Assembly: GCA_900758495.1 (NCBI GenBank)
Contig: CAAERO010000021.1
Span: 1 to 20,973 of the forward strand
Direction: 5' to 3'
Origin: Bacilli bacterium
GTDB lineage: Bacteria; Bacillota_I; Bacilli_A; RF39; UBA660
Length of the DNA: 20,973 nucleotides
Part shown: piece after piece, positions 14,852 through 20,973 of the stretch
How the letters are laid out: the number at the start of each line of letters is the position of its first letter
Position numbering within the stretch: the stretch's first letter is position 1
Notes under the pieces: model-generated
Told to the model about the DNA's origin: nothing
Database searches by the model: none
What the model saw: only the letters and a program-made list of their open reading frames with translations
Program-made: the position numbers and the translations under genes

Positions 14852-16159
14852 ATGAAGTTAACAAAAGAAGTAGTAAAACAAATATCTGAGATAAAAAAAG
14901 AACCCTCCTGGATGTTAGATTTTAGATTAACAGCCCTAGATGCTTTTAATAAAAGTAGTAATCCGAATTTTGGACCAAAACTAGATATAGATTATGATAG
15001 TATAAATTATTATAAACAAAGAGAGGATAATCTAACTGATAATTGGAATAATATATCATGTGAGGTAAGAAATCTCTTTGATGATTTAGGAGTAATATCC
15101 GCTGAAAAGAAATATCTAGATGGAGTAGGAGCACAGTATGATAGTGAAGTAATATATCACAATATGAATGAAGAATTAAAAAAGAAAAATGTTATCTTCT
15201 GTGATACAGACACCGCTCTAAGAGAACATCCTGATATCTTTAAAAAATATTTTAATACATTAGTTAAATATAATGAAAATAAGTTCACTGCCTTAAATGG
15301 TGCTGTATGGTCAGGAGGAACATTTATCTATATACCACCACATACTCACTTAGATAGACCACTCCAAAGTTACTTTAGAATAAATAGTAAAAACATGGGT
15401 CAGTTTGAAAGAACACTAATAATTGTAGACGATGATAGTGAATTGCACTATATAGAAGGATGTACTGCTCCAACATACACAGAAGATTCTCTTCATGCTG
15501 CTGTAGTAGAAATATTTGTTGGTAAGAATTCCAAATGTCGTTATACTACCATTCAAAATTGGTCCAGTGATGTCTATAACTTAGTTACCAAAAGAGCAAT
15601 AGTTGAAGAAAATGGTTTAATGGAATGGATAGATGGAAACATCGGATCAAAAACCAATATGAAATATCCATGTTGTATTTTAAAAGGTGATTATTCAAGA
15701 GGAAGTTGTATTACAGTAGCAGCTGCAGGAAAAGGACAAATTCAAGATAGTGGTGCCAAAATGATTCATCTAGGCAAGAATACCAAAAGTAATATTGTAT
15801 CCAAATCAATAGCCTCAGGTGGTGGACTAGCAGTTTATCGTGGTACAGTAAAAATATCAAAGAATGCAATAAATTCCAAAGCCTCAGTAAAATGTGATAC
15901 CCTAATACTAGATGAAATATCCAAGAGTGATACCATCCCAACCAACATAGTAAATAACAATTCATCATTTATGGAACACGAAGCCACAGTATCCAAAATA
16001 TCTGAAGATAAACTATTCTATCTAATGAGTAAAGGTATAGATAGTGAAAAAGCCAAAGAATTAATAATAATGGGCTTCATCGGAGCTTTTAGAGAAGAAC
16101 TACCAATGGAATATGCTGTTGAACTAAATAGATTATTAAAATTAAATATAGGAGATTAA
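14852..16159 (+). CDS. sufB: SufB, Fe-S cluster assembly scaffold subunit
   Basis: This 435-residue protein is a SufB: the N-terminal PSWMLDFRLTALDAF, then VWSGGTFIYIPPHTHLDRPLQSYFRIN, the beta-helix core, and the C-terminal end with KCDTL (Cys348) and EHEA (His376) followed by LFYLMSKGID. Cys348 and His376 are 28 residues apart, the same spacing as the functional Cys405/His433 pair of E. coli SufB. SufB forms the cluster-building SufBCD complex with SufC and SufD, receiving sulfur from SufS/SufU. None of those partners is in this window; here sufB has its own promoter and is followed three bases later by an amidase gene. SufB and SufD are homologous, but the conserved Cys and the RGID-like end argue for SufB. 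Confidence 0.93.
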   Translation: MKLTKEVVKQISEIKKEPSWMLDFRLTALDAFNKSSNPNFGPKLDIDYDSINYYKQREDNLTDNWNNISCEVRNLFDDLGVISAEKKYLDGVGAQYDSEVIYHNMNEELKKKNVIFCDTDTALREHPDIFKKYFNTLVKYNENKFTALNGAVWSGGTFIYIPPHTHLDRPLQSYFRINSKNMGQFERTLIIVDDDSELHYIEGCTAPTYTEDSLHAAVVEIFVGKNSKCRYTTIQNWSSDVYNLVTKRAIVEENGLMEWIDGNIGSKTNMKYPCCILKGDYSRGSCITVAAAGKGQIQDSGAKMIHLGKNTKSNIVSKSIASGGGLAVYRGTVKISKNAINSKASVKCDTLILDEISKSDTIPTNIVNNNSSFMEHEATVSKISEDKLFYLMSKGIDSEKAKELIIMGFIGAFREELPMEYAVELNRLLKLNIGD

Positions 16160-16162
16160 AAA

Positions 16163-17440
16163 ATGAAAAAAATAATAATAACAATAGGAGTATTAATAGT
16201 ATTAGGTTTTTTAGGTTACTTTATCTATGTCAATTACATAAACAAAGTTCCCAAAATAACCCCCGAACCAGAAAAAGTATCAGTAGAAGAGTATTACATG
16301 TATGGAAATCACTTCAATATCAAAGGCACTCTAGAATTATCAGATAAAAGTTATGAAGATATAAAACTAACTCTATATAATGGAGAAGATAAAGACTTTG
16401 ACATAGAAGTAGATAGTGAAGATAATAAAATAAATTTCTATACTAGTGAAGAAATAAATGAAGGATTATACCTAGATGACATACCAAGAGATACCTATTA
16501 TTTATTCTTAAAACTAACATATAAAAACGAAGAAAATAAAGAAGAACCCATAGTAAAATACTATGTTCTAGATAATAAAACCGAATACAAAGAAAGTACT
16601 TATTATACATTATCAAAATATAATAACAAGATATTAATAAATTCAAATAATGACTATAAAACAATGATGTTTAATATAATAGAAAACAAAGATAAAGATA
16701 TATATGATATAACCATTGATCCAGGTCATGGAGGAATGGATGGAGGCGGTGCTTCAGGTGATTATAAAGAAACAGACTTCACTATGGATATCAGTAAAAA
16801 AATAAAAGAAAATCTAGAAAAGAAAAACATCAAAGTAAAATTAACTCATGATGAAGGCGATTTAACTAAAAATGAAGTAATGGATGAATACAATAAGCAT
16901 GGAAGAGCAGTAATACCAAATGAAGTAAAATCAAAATACACATTCTCTATCCATATCAATAGGAGTACATCATCGAAAGTAAGAGGAATAGAAATATATA
17001 CTGCCAAAGGGATAAACTATGACTTAGCCAAATCATTCGCAGATAATATTACTTCTTATACTGACTTAGAATATTCAAGTAATAAATTATATAAAGAATT
17101 TAATGGTATCTATACCCATAACTTTACTGCTAAAGAAATAGAATCATCGCTTGAAGGCTATGATGAAAAAGGATACAAGCCATATAATGTAACCGAAAAA
17201 TCTAACTATCTATATATGATAAGAGAAACTGGAGGTTACTTAACTGGAGCCTATGTTGATGATAGTAATCCTGATAAAGTAGGAGTAAATCCATACTACA
17301 AAAACAACATAGCCAATGAATCATATCTACTAGAATTAGGTTATCTATCAAATCAAAGTGATCTAGATATCCTAATAAAAAGCCAAGATAAACTAGCAAA
17401 TGCCATATCAGATGCCATAATCAAAGAATTAGGACTATAA
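16163..17440 (+). CDS. N-acetylmuramoyl-L-alanine amidase (Amidase_3), membrane-anchored
   Basis: This 425-residue wall hydrolase has an N-terminal membrane anchor (about 4-25), a roughly 150-residue exterior region of unknown fold, and a C-terminal zinc amidase domain from about residue 180. The metal and catalytic residues are all there: His189 in DPGHGG, Glu203 in YKETDF, His264 in SIHINRS and the catalytic Glu391 in LLELGYLSN. The enzyme cuts the bond between the sugar chain and the stem peptide of peptidoglycan. AGGAGA (16150-16155) overlaps the end of sufB, so translation follows directly from it. CwlD/AmiC-like amidases act in spore cortex maturation or cell separation; with yunB nearby a sporulation role is imaginable but not shown. 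Confidence 0.9.
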   Translation: MKKIIITIGVLIVLGFLGYFIYVNYINKVPKITPEPEKVSVEEYYMYGNHFNIKGTLELSDKSYEDIKLTLYNGEDKDFDIEVDSEDNKINFYTSEEINEGLYLDDIPRDTYYLFLKLTYKNEENKEEPIVKYYVLDNKTEYKESTYYTLSKYNNKILINSNNDYKTMMFNIIENKDKDIYDITIDPGHGGMDGGGASGDYKETDFTMDISKKIKENLEKKNIKVKLTHDEGDLTKNEVMDEYNKHGRAVIPNEVKSKYTFSIHINRSTSSKVRGIEIYTAKGINYDLAKSFADNITSYTDLEYSSNKLYKEFNGIYTHNFTAKEIESSLEGYDEKGYKPYNVTEKSNYLYMIRETGGYLTGAYVDDSNPDKVGVNPYYKNNIANESYLLELGYLSNQSDLDILIKSQDKLANAISDAIIKELGL

Positions 17441-17511
17441 AAAGTGTCAAATTTGTGTAAAGTAGCAAATTTACCCGAAAACCTCTTTTGAGGGCATCAA
17501 AAAAATAAAAC

Positions 17512-17545
17512 AAGAACTTTTAGAAATCTAAAGGTTCTTTTTTTT
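17512..17545 (+). terminator. Terminator of the sufB-amidase operon
   Basis: AAGAAC plus TTTTAGA (17512-17524) pairs with TCTAAA plus GGTTCTT (17527-17539), with a T/G wobble and eight T residues after it. Smaller dyads precede it: AAATTTG/CAAATTT (17449-17472) and CCTC/GAGG (17482-17493). Confidence 0.88.
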
Positions 17546-17580
17546 AACTTTTTTAACCCCCAAAAACCATTTTTACCAAT

Positions 17581-17609
17581 TTGCAATCAAAAACACAGTA
17601 TGTTATATT
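17581..17609 (+). promoter_or_regulatory. Promoter of ssb
   Basis: TTGCAA (17581-17586), a 17-bp spacer ending in TG-T, and TATATT (17604-17609): extended -10. This rules out a translation start at the TTG at 17581. Confidence 0.7.
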
Positions 17610-17631
17610 CACTCTGGAAAGGAGGAATACT

Positions 17632-18021
17632 ATGGTTAATCAAATAGTTCTAGTAGGTAGAATAGCAAGAACACCCGAAACAAGAATTACAGAAAATGGT
17701 AAAAAGATGGCCAATCTAACACTAGCGGTCCCAAGAAACTATAAAAATTCTAATGGTGAATACGATACAGATTTCTTAGATTGCACTCTATGGTCTGCAG
17801 TAGCAGAATCAACTAGTGAATATTGTGAAACTGGTGATATGATTGGTATCAAAGGCCGTCTTCAGACAAGAGTAGTAGAAACACCCGAAGGAACTAAAAG
17901 AAAAAAAACAGAGATAATTGCTGAAAAAGTCACATTTCTAACATCCAACCCCCAACGTAGAAAAAGCGAATCATCAGTCGAAGAATTATCTGAAGATCAA
18001 GAAGAGAAAGTAGAAGAGTAA
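17632..18021 (+). CDS. ssb: Single-stranded DNA-binding protein, short form without the usual tip
   Basis: This 129-residue protein has a full SSB OB-fold (1 to about 105): MVNQIVLVGRIARTPETR, FLDCTLWSAVAE, GDMIGIKGRLQTR and ITAEKV-like IIAEKVTFL. It binds and protects single-stranded DNA as a tetramer. The start is ATG 17632 with AAAGGAGG at 17618-17625. The C-terminal tail is short and acidic (SVEELSEDQEEKVEE) and lacks the terminal DDIPF-type peptide through which most bacterial SSBs recruit partner proteins. This resembles secondary SSBs such as SsbB of Bacillus, which works in DNA uptake. It is not in the usual rpsF-ssb-rpsR operon. A second, canonical ssb may exist elsewhere in the genome. 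Confidence 0.92.
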   Translation: MVNQIVLVGRIARTPETRITENGKKMANLTLAVPRNYKNSNGEYDTDFLDCTLWSAVAESTSEYCETGDMIGIKGRLQTRVVETPEGTKRKKTEIIAEKVTFLTSNPQRRKSESSVEELSEDQEEKVEE

Positions 18022-18040
18022 TCTACTTTCTCTAAATTTA
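18003..18040 (+). terminator. Hairpin terminator overlapping the ssb stop codon
   Basis: AGAGAAAGTAGA (18003-18014) pairs perfectly with TCTACTTTCTCT (18022-18033); the TAA stop lies in the loop. The following T-run is weak (AAATTTATTT). Confidence 0.65.
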
Positions 18041-18120
18041 TTTAAAAAATAATAATAAAAGTAAAAATATAGAAAATAATAATTAAAATAAACAAGTAAA
18101 TTCCCATAAAACCTATATAT

Positions 18121-18172
18121 TTTAGTAAAATTTAGTAAATAAATATGTACTTTTTACCTATTTTGTTATAAA
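18121..18172 (+). promoter_or_regulatory. Candidate promoter and direct repeats ahead of the XRE-asnS operon
   Basis: TTTAGTAAAA and TTTAGTAAAT stand back to back (18121-18140), one helical turn apart, upstream of an extended -10-like TGTTATAAA (18164-18172). The -35 is poor. The repeats could be binding sites for the XRE protein, but such words also arise by chance in AT-rich DNA. The rest of 18034-18218 is plain AT-rich sequence. Confidence 0.35.
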
Positions 18173-18218
18173 ATAATATTAACAAGGAGATAACTAATAA
18201 AGAAAGGTAATAAATACA

Positions 18219-18584
18219 ATGATAGGAAAAAGATTAAAAGAGTTAAGAATGAAAAGAGGTTTTTCCCAGCAGGAATTAGGAACAGCAATAGGAGTTACCA
18301 AAGTATCAATTTGTGGTTATGAAAATGGAACAAGACTTCCAACTTTAGACAATTTAGTAAAAATATCTGAAGTATTAGAAACAACTGCAGATTATCTATT
18401 AGGTAGAGAAGTACCCGTTATGAATGAAGAAAATAAAACATACATAGGGGCTATCTCCTACGAAGATGTTCAGTTTATTCTGGCATTAAGACATTACCCT
18501 AATCTATATAACAAGTTATTAAAAGATGTTAATAGATCTGCTAGTATCATAAATAAAAGATTACTAACAGGAAGTACAAAGTAG
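18219..18584 (+). CDS. XRE-family HTH transcriptional regulator
   Basis: This 121-residue protein has a Cro/C1-type helix-turn-helix in its first ~65 residues: IGKRLKELRMKRGFSQQELG, then the recognition region VTKVSICGYENGTRLPTLDNL and the closing LETTADYLLGR. The remaining ~55 residues (YEDVQFILALRHYPNLYNKLL and onward) are helical with no recognised ligand domain. It probably binds as a dimer to an AT-rich operator and, like many small XRE proteins, may control its own operon. It is 15 bases upstream of asnS and shares its transcript, which is an unusual partner for a tRNA synthetase. The ribosome site is AAAGG (18203-18207). Confidence 0.85.
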   Translation: MIGKRLKELRMKRGFSQQELGTAIGVTKVSICGYENGTRLPTLDNLVKISEVLETTADYLLGREVPVMNEENKTYIGAISYEDVQFILALRHYPNLYNKLLKDVNRSASIINKRLLTGSTK

Positions 18585-18599
18585 AAAGAAGGAATTATT

Positions 18600-19973
18600 A
18601 TGTTAGACATTAAAGAATTATATTTAAAAGATTATATAGACCAAGAAATTACTGTAAGTGGTTGGATTAAAAATCATAGAAAGCAGGCTCATTTTGGATT
18701 CATAGACTTATCCGATGGAACTTACTTCAAAGGATTACAAGTAGTCTATGATGATAACCTAAAAGATTTTGAAGAAGTAACAAAATTAAAGTTAGGTAGT
18801 GCCATTACCGTAACAGGTAAATTAATAAAATCACCAAAAGAAGGTCAACCATTCGAATTAACAATGACCTCATTTGTTCTTGAAGGTGACTGCCCAGATG
18901 ATTACCCACTTCAAGCCAAAGGTAGACCAACAAGAGAGTTCTTAAGAGAAATAGCTTATTTAAGACCAAGAACAAATCTATTTAATGCTGTATTTAGAGT
19001 AAGAAGTGTAGCGGCTTATGCTATTCATAAATATTTCCAAGAACATAATTATGTTTATTTCCATGCTCCATTAATAACAGCATCAGACTGTGAAGGAGCA
19101 GGCCAAATGTTCCAAGTAACAACACTAGATTTAAACAAAGTAGCAGAAACAGGAAAAGTAGACTATTCAAAAGATTTTTTTGGAAAAATGTCTGCTCTTA
19201 CCGTATCAGGACAACTAGAGGCTGAAACATTTGCTATGTCTTACAAAAAGACCTATACATTTGGACCAACCTTTAGAGCGGAAAACTCTAACACCAAAAC
19301 CCATGCTTCAGAATTTTGGATGATAGAACCAGAAATAGCCTTCTGTGACCTTGAAGGCGATATGGACATCATGGAAGATATGCTAAAGTACATAGTAAAA
19401 TATGTCCTAGATAATTGTCCAAACGAGATGGAATTCTTTGATAAATTCGTCGAAAAAGGCCTATTAGAAAAATTAAACAAACTAATAAATAGCCACTTCA
19501 CTAGAGTAGATCACGAAGAAGTAATAAGAATACTAAAAGAAGCCAAAGTAAAATGGGAATTTGAACCAGAATATGGTGAAGATATTGCTAGAGAACACGA
19601 AAAATATATAACAGAATACTTTGACGGCCCAGTATTCATAAAAAATTGGCCAAAAGATATCAAAGCCTTCTATATGAAACAAAACCCAGATGGTAAAACA
19701 GTCGCTGCAGTAGACCTAGAAGTTCCAGGAGCAGGAGAACTAATGGGTGGTAGTCAAAGAGAAGAAGACTATGATAAATTATTAAATAGAATGAATGAAC
19801 TAGGAATGGAAGAAGAATCAATGCAGTGGTATCTAAATCTTCGAAGATTTGGTGGATGTACTCACGCAGGATTCGGCATGGGCTTTGAAAGACTACTTAT
19901 CTATCTAACAGGAGTAGATAACATAAGAGATGTAATACCATATCCTAGAACTCCAGGAAACTGTGATTATTAA
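18600..19973 (+). CDS. asnS: Asparaginyl-tRNA synthetase
   Basis: This 457-residue class II synthetase charges tRNA-Asn. It has an N-terminal OB-fold for the anticodon (about 14-105: ITVSGWIKNHRKQAHFGFIDLSDG), the motif-1 region YFQEHNYVYFHAPLI, motif 2 FRAENSNTKTHASEFWMIEPE (Arg226, Glu228) and motif 3 GFGMGFERLL (Arg431). The linker TTLDLNKVAETGKVDYSKDF near the active site and the C-terminal GVDNIRDVIPYPRTPG fit AsnRS rather than AspRS. The length is normal. AAGAAGGA (18586-18593) is the ribosome site, directly after the XRE gene stop. I see no T-box leader upstream. A GCAA-loop hairpin ends the operon. Confidence 0.96.
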   Translation: MLDIKELYLKDYIDQEITVSGWIKNHRKQAHFGFIDLSDGTYFKGLQVVYDDNLKDFEEVTKLKLGSAITVTGKLIKSPKEGQPFELTMTSFVLEGDCPDDYPLQAKGRPTREFLREIAYLRPRTNLFNAVFRVRSVAAYAIHKYFQEHNYVYFHAPLITASDCEGAGQMFQVTTLDLNKVAETGKVDYSKDFFGKMSALTVSGQLEAETFAMSYKKTYTFGPTFRAENSNTKTHASEFWMIEPEIAFCDLEGDMDIMEDMLKYIVKYVLDNCPNEMEFFDKFVEKGLLEKLNKLINSHFTRVDHEEVIRILKEAKVKWEFEPEYGEDIAREHEKYITEYFDGPVFIKNWPKDIKAFYMKQNPDGKTVAAVDLEVPGAGELMGGSQREEDYDKLLNRMNELGMEEESMQWYLNLRRFGGCTHAGFGMGFERLLIYLTGVDNIRDVIPYPRTPGNCDY

Positions 19974-19982
19974 AATGATACC

Positions 19983-20010
19983 AAAGGTAGTTAGCAATAA
20001 CTACCTTTTA
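19983..20010 (+). terminator. Terminator of the XRE-asnS operon
   Basis: AAAGGTAGTTA (19983-19993) and TAACTACCTTT (19998-20008) form a perfect 11-bp stem with loop GCAA, followed by a short T-run. Confidence 0.75.
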
Positions 20011-20081
20011 AAATTACCAAAAAATACCAATACTATATTACTAACAATTGTCAATACTAATACTGGAAAGGAGTAATAAAT

Positions 20082-20624
20082 ATGAAGAAAGTACTACTAA
20101 TAATTGCCGTAATTGCAGTTCTTTCAGGATGTACAGCCAATACCAAAACACTAACTTGTACTAGTGAAACAAAATCAGGTAATATCACATCAAAGACAAA
20201 ATATATGATAGACTATGATGGTAATGATGTAAAAAAACTAACAGCAACTTATGATTATAAAGACAATCATACTGATGGAGTAGGAACAGGTACAGACGGT
20301 ACAACGAGTGATAAAGATCCTGATAGTAATGGTATCGTAGATGGTGTAGTAGGAGAAGCATTAGATGATGTAGTAACCGGAGTAACCGATACAATTTTAG
20401 ATATTTCAGGTATAAAAACTAGACATAATACTAGATTTGGAAGTTATACCAACACAGAAGGGTTTACTACTAAAATAGATAATGATAACGATAATGATTA
20501 TACAGTAACATACACCTACGATTTAACAAAACTAACAGATACTGATATAACCAATTTTGGTATAAATAGAGATTTTAATACTCTAAAGAAAACATATACA
20601 GACCGTGGATTAACATGTAAATAA
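20082..20624 (+). CDS. Small lipoprotein of unknown function
   Basis: This 180-residue protein has a lipoprotein signal: hydrophobic 5-14 and lipobox LSGC with Cys17, so it is likely anchored to the outer face of the membrane by a lipid. The mature part starts with a beta-rich segment (TLTCTSETKSGNITSKTKYMI), has a Gly/Asp/Thr-rich linker (about 65-95) holding DPDSNGIVDG, and ends with another beta-rich segment. DxDxNGxxD is the form of calcium-binding loops of the dockerin or TSP3 kind, although here it stands alone. The paired beta segments with CTS near the start and a Cys before the last residue recall small YehR-like lipoproteins, but I cannot name the family. AAAGGAG (20067-20073) is the ribosome site; a weak -10 (TATATT, 20034-20039) lies upstream. 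Confidence 0.75.
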   Translation: MKKVLLIIAVIAVLSGCTANTKTLTCTSETKSGNITSKTKYMIDYDGNDVKKLTATYDYKDNHTDGVGTGTDGTTSDKDPDSNGIVDGVVGEALDDVVTGVTDTILDISGIKTRHNTRFGSYTNTEGFTTKIDNDNDNDYTVTYTYDLTKLTDTDITNFGINRDFNTLKKTYTDRGLTCK

Positions 20625-20630
20625 AGCTAA

Positions 20631-20661
20631 AGTTCTATTACTAATAATAATAGAATTTTTT
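20631..20661 (+). terminator. Terminator of the lipoprotein gene
   Basis: TTCTATTA (20633-20640) pairs with TAATAGAA (20648-20655), followed by TTTTTT. Confidence 0.8.
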
Positions 20662-20671
20662 CTATTCCTTT

Positions 20672-20758
20672 CACTAAAAGCCAAGGTCTTTTAGTGTTAT
20701 TCTTAGCCTAATCCTAGTCTAAGAATAATGCATCAGTATGCCTATTATATATAAGCAA
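20672..20758 (-). ncRNA. Candidate structured RNA or palindromic repeat, copy B
   Basis: Read on the minus strand: the same 17-base box TTGCTTATATATAATAG (20758-20742), a small GCAT/ATGC stem, then a long hairpin of 10 bp (20728-20719 with 20706-20697), an A/G mismatch (20718, 20707), 3 bp (CTA/TAG) and loop GGAT. With no gap follows CACTAAAAG/CTTTTAGTG (20696-20688 with 20680-20672). The order, mismatch position and abutting of the hairpins equal those of copy A at 13560-13639, while most stem bases differ. A further palindrome CAAGTAT/ATACTTG (20756-20772) overlaps the box. Confidence 0.5.
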
Positions 20759-20868
20759 GTATTATATACTTGATTGTAATTTAGTACATATATTTAATAT
20801 ATAAAAATCTTATAAATACATATAAATAAAGACTTTACAAAGATATTAAAAAAATAGTCATATTTTGC

Positions 20869-20898
20869 TTGACTATAGTATTTAAACTAGTATATAAT
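20869..20898 (+). promoter_or_regulatory. Strong promoter at the right edge
   Basis: TTGACT (20869-20874), an 18-bp spacer and TATAAT (20893-20898). It drives a gene that begins at or just past the window end. Between copy B and this promoter (20773-20868) I see only AT-rich sequence. Confidence 0.75.
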
Positions 20899-20904
20899 GT
20901 TGGC

Positions 20905-20973
20905 GTGGTTAATACTTATGGTGTTCTCTTCTTTTTCTAGGGTATATTTACTTTGGAAGGAGAGGTGATTTTA
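20905..20973 (+). promoter_or_regulatory. mRNA leader with possible ribosome-site masking (ribosomal-protein-leader-like)
   Basis: The leader contains TGGTGTTCTCTTC and ends in GGAAGGAGAGGTGATTTTA, with an ATG likely completed beyond the window. CTCTTCTTT (20926-20934) can pair over nine positions, two of them G/U, with GAAGGAGAG (20956-20964), covering the Shine-Dalgarno site. The words TGGTGTTC and CTTTGGAAGGAG remind me of the L21 (rplU) leader of low-GC Gram-positives; this is recollection, not a search. Confidence 0.4.

Noticed and set aside
17581..17631. Upstream TTG start for ssb adding 17 residues
   Set aside because: These bases form the -35 and -10 of the promoter and the ribosome site; ATG 17632 has AAAGGAGG at the right distance and gives the standard SSB N-terminus.
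18034..18218. T-box leader for asnS
   Set aside because: No specifier stem or TGGN T-box sequence is seen; the region is plain AT-rich DNA with short repeats.
1..20973. tRNA or rRNA genes, insertion sequences, attachment sites
   Set aside because: I looked for cloverleaf ends, TTCRANNC arms, transposase motifs and long flanking repeats and saw none that could be supported.

Overview
The window comes from a very AT-rich, low-GC Gram-positive bacterium. All genes lie on the + strand, Shine-Dalgarno sites are strong (AAGGAGG type), and promoters often carry an extended -10 (TGnTATAAT). The standard code is in use: stops are mostly TAA, with TAG at two genes and TGA at one, and Trp is TGG. YunB (a sporulation family), a Gram-positive-style type IV secretion apparatus and a surface protein with Listeria-Bacteroides repeats suggest an uncultured, host-associated member of the Firmicutes (RF39-like Bacilli or a related clade). 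The taxon is inference; there is no rRNA or tRNA gene in the window.

Positions 1-13,500 hold a type IV secretion (T4SS) locus. After the 3' end of an unrecognised gene come a small two-helix pilin-like protein (458-787) and a long operon (890-9321). The operon encodes a secreted protein whose C-terminus repeats the pilin-like module, a VirB6/TrbL-type channel protein, a PrgI/VirB3-like protein, VirB4 split into two overlapping genes, a VirB1-like bifunctional wall hydrolase (M23 peptidase plus phage-tail-lysozyme-like domain), and a VirB8/TcpC-like single-pass protein. A cysteine-rich, repeat-bearing surface protein (9469-11196) and a VirD4 coupling ATPase with an unusual NPF-rich, acidic tail (11308-13488) follow, each with its own promoter and terminator. 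No relaxase, integrase or attachment site is visible, so this may be a fixed chromosomal secretion or DNA-transfer machine, or part of a larger element extending to the left.

Positions 13,500-20,973 are chromosomal in character: a rhodanese and yunB; sufB with an N-acetylmuramoyl-L-alanine amidase; a short single-strand binding protein; an XRE regulator with asnS; and a small lipoprotein. At the right edge there is a promoter and a leader that can pair with its own Shine-Dalgarno site, upstream of a gene outside the window.

The most unusual signal is non-coding. Two intergenic regions 7 kb apart (13,560-13,639 on + and 20,672-20,758 on -) share an identical 17-base box followed by the same fold: a long hairpin with an A/G mismatch exactly 10 bp from its base, then, with no spacer, a 9-bp hairpin that begins CACT and ends AGTG. 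Most stem bases differ between copies but pairing is kept. This looks like an undescribed structured RNA family or a palindromic mobile repeat.
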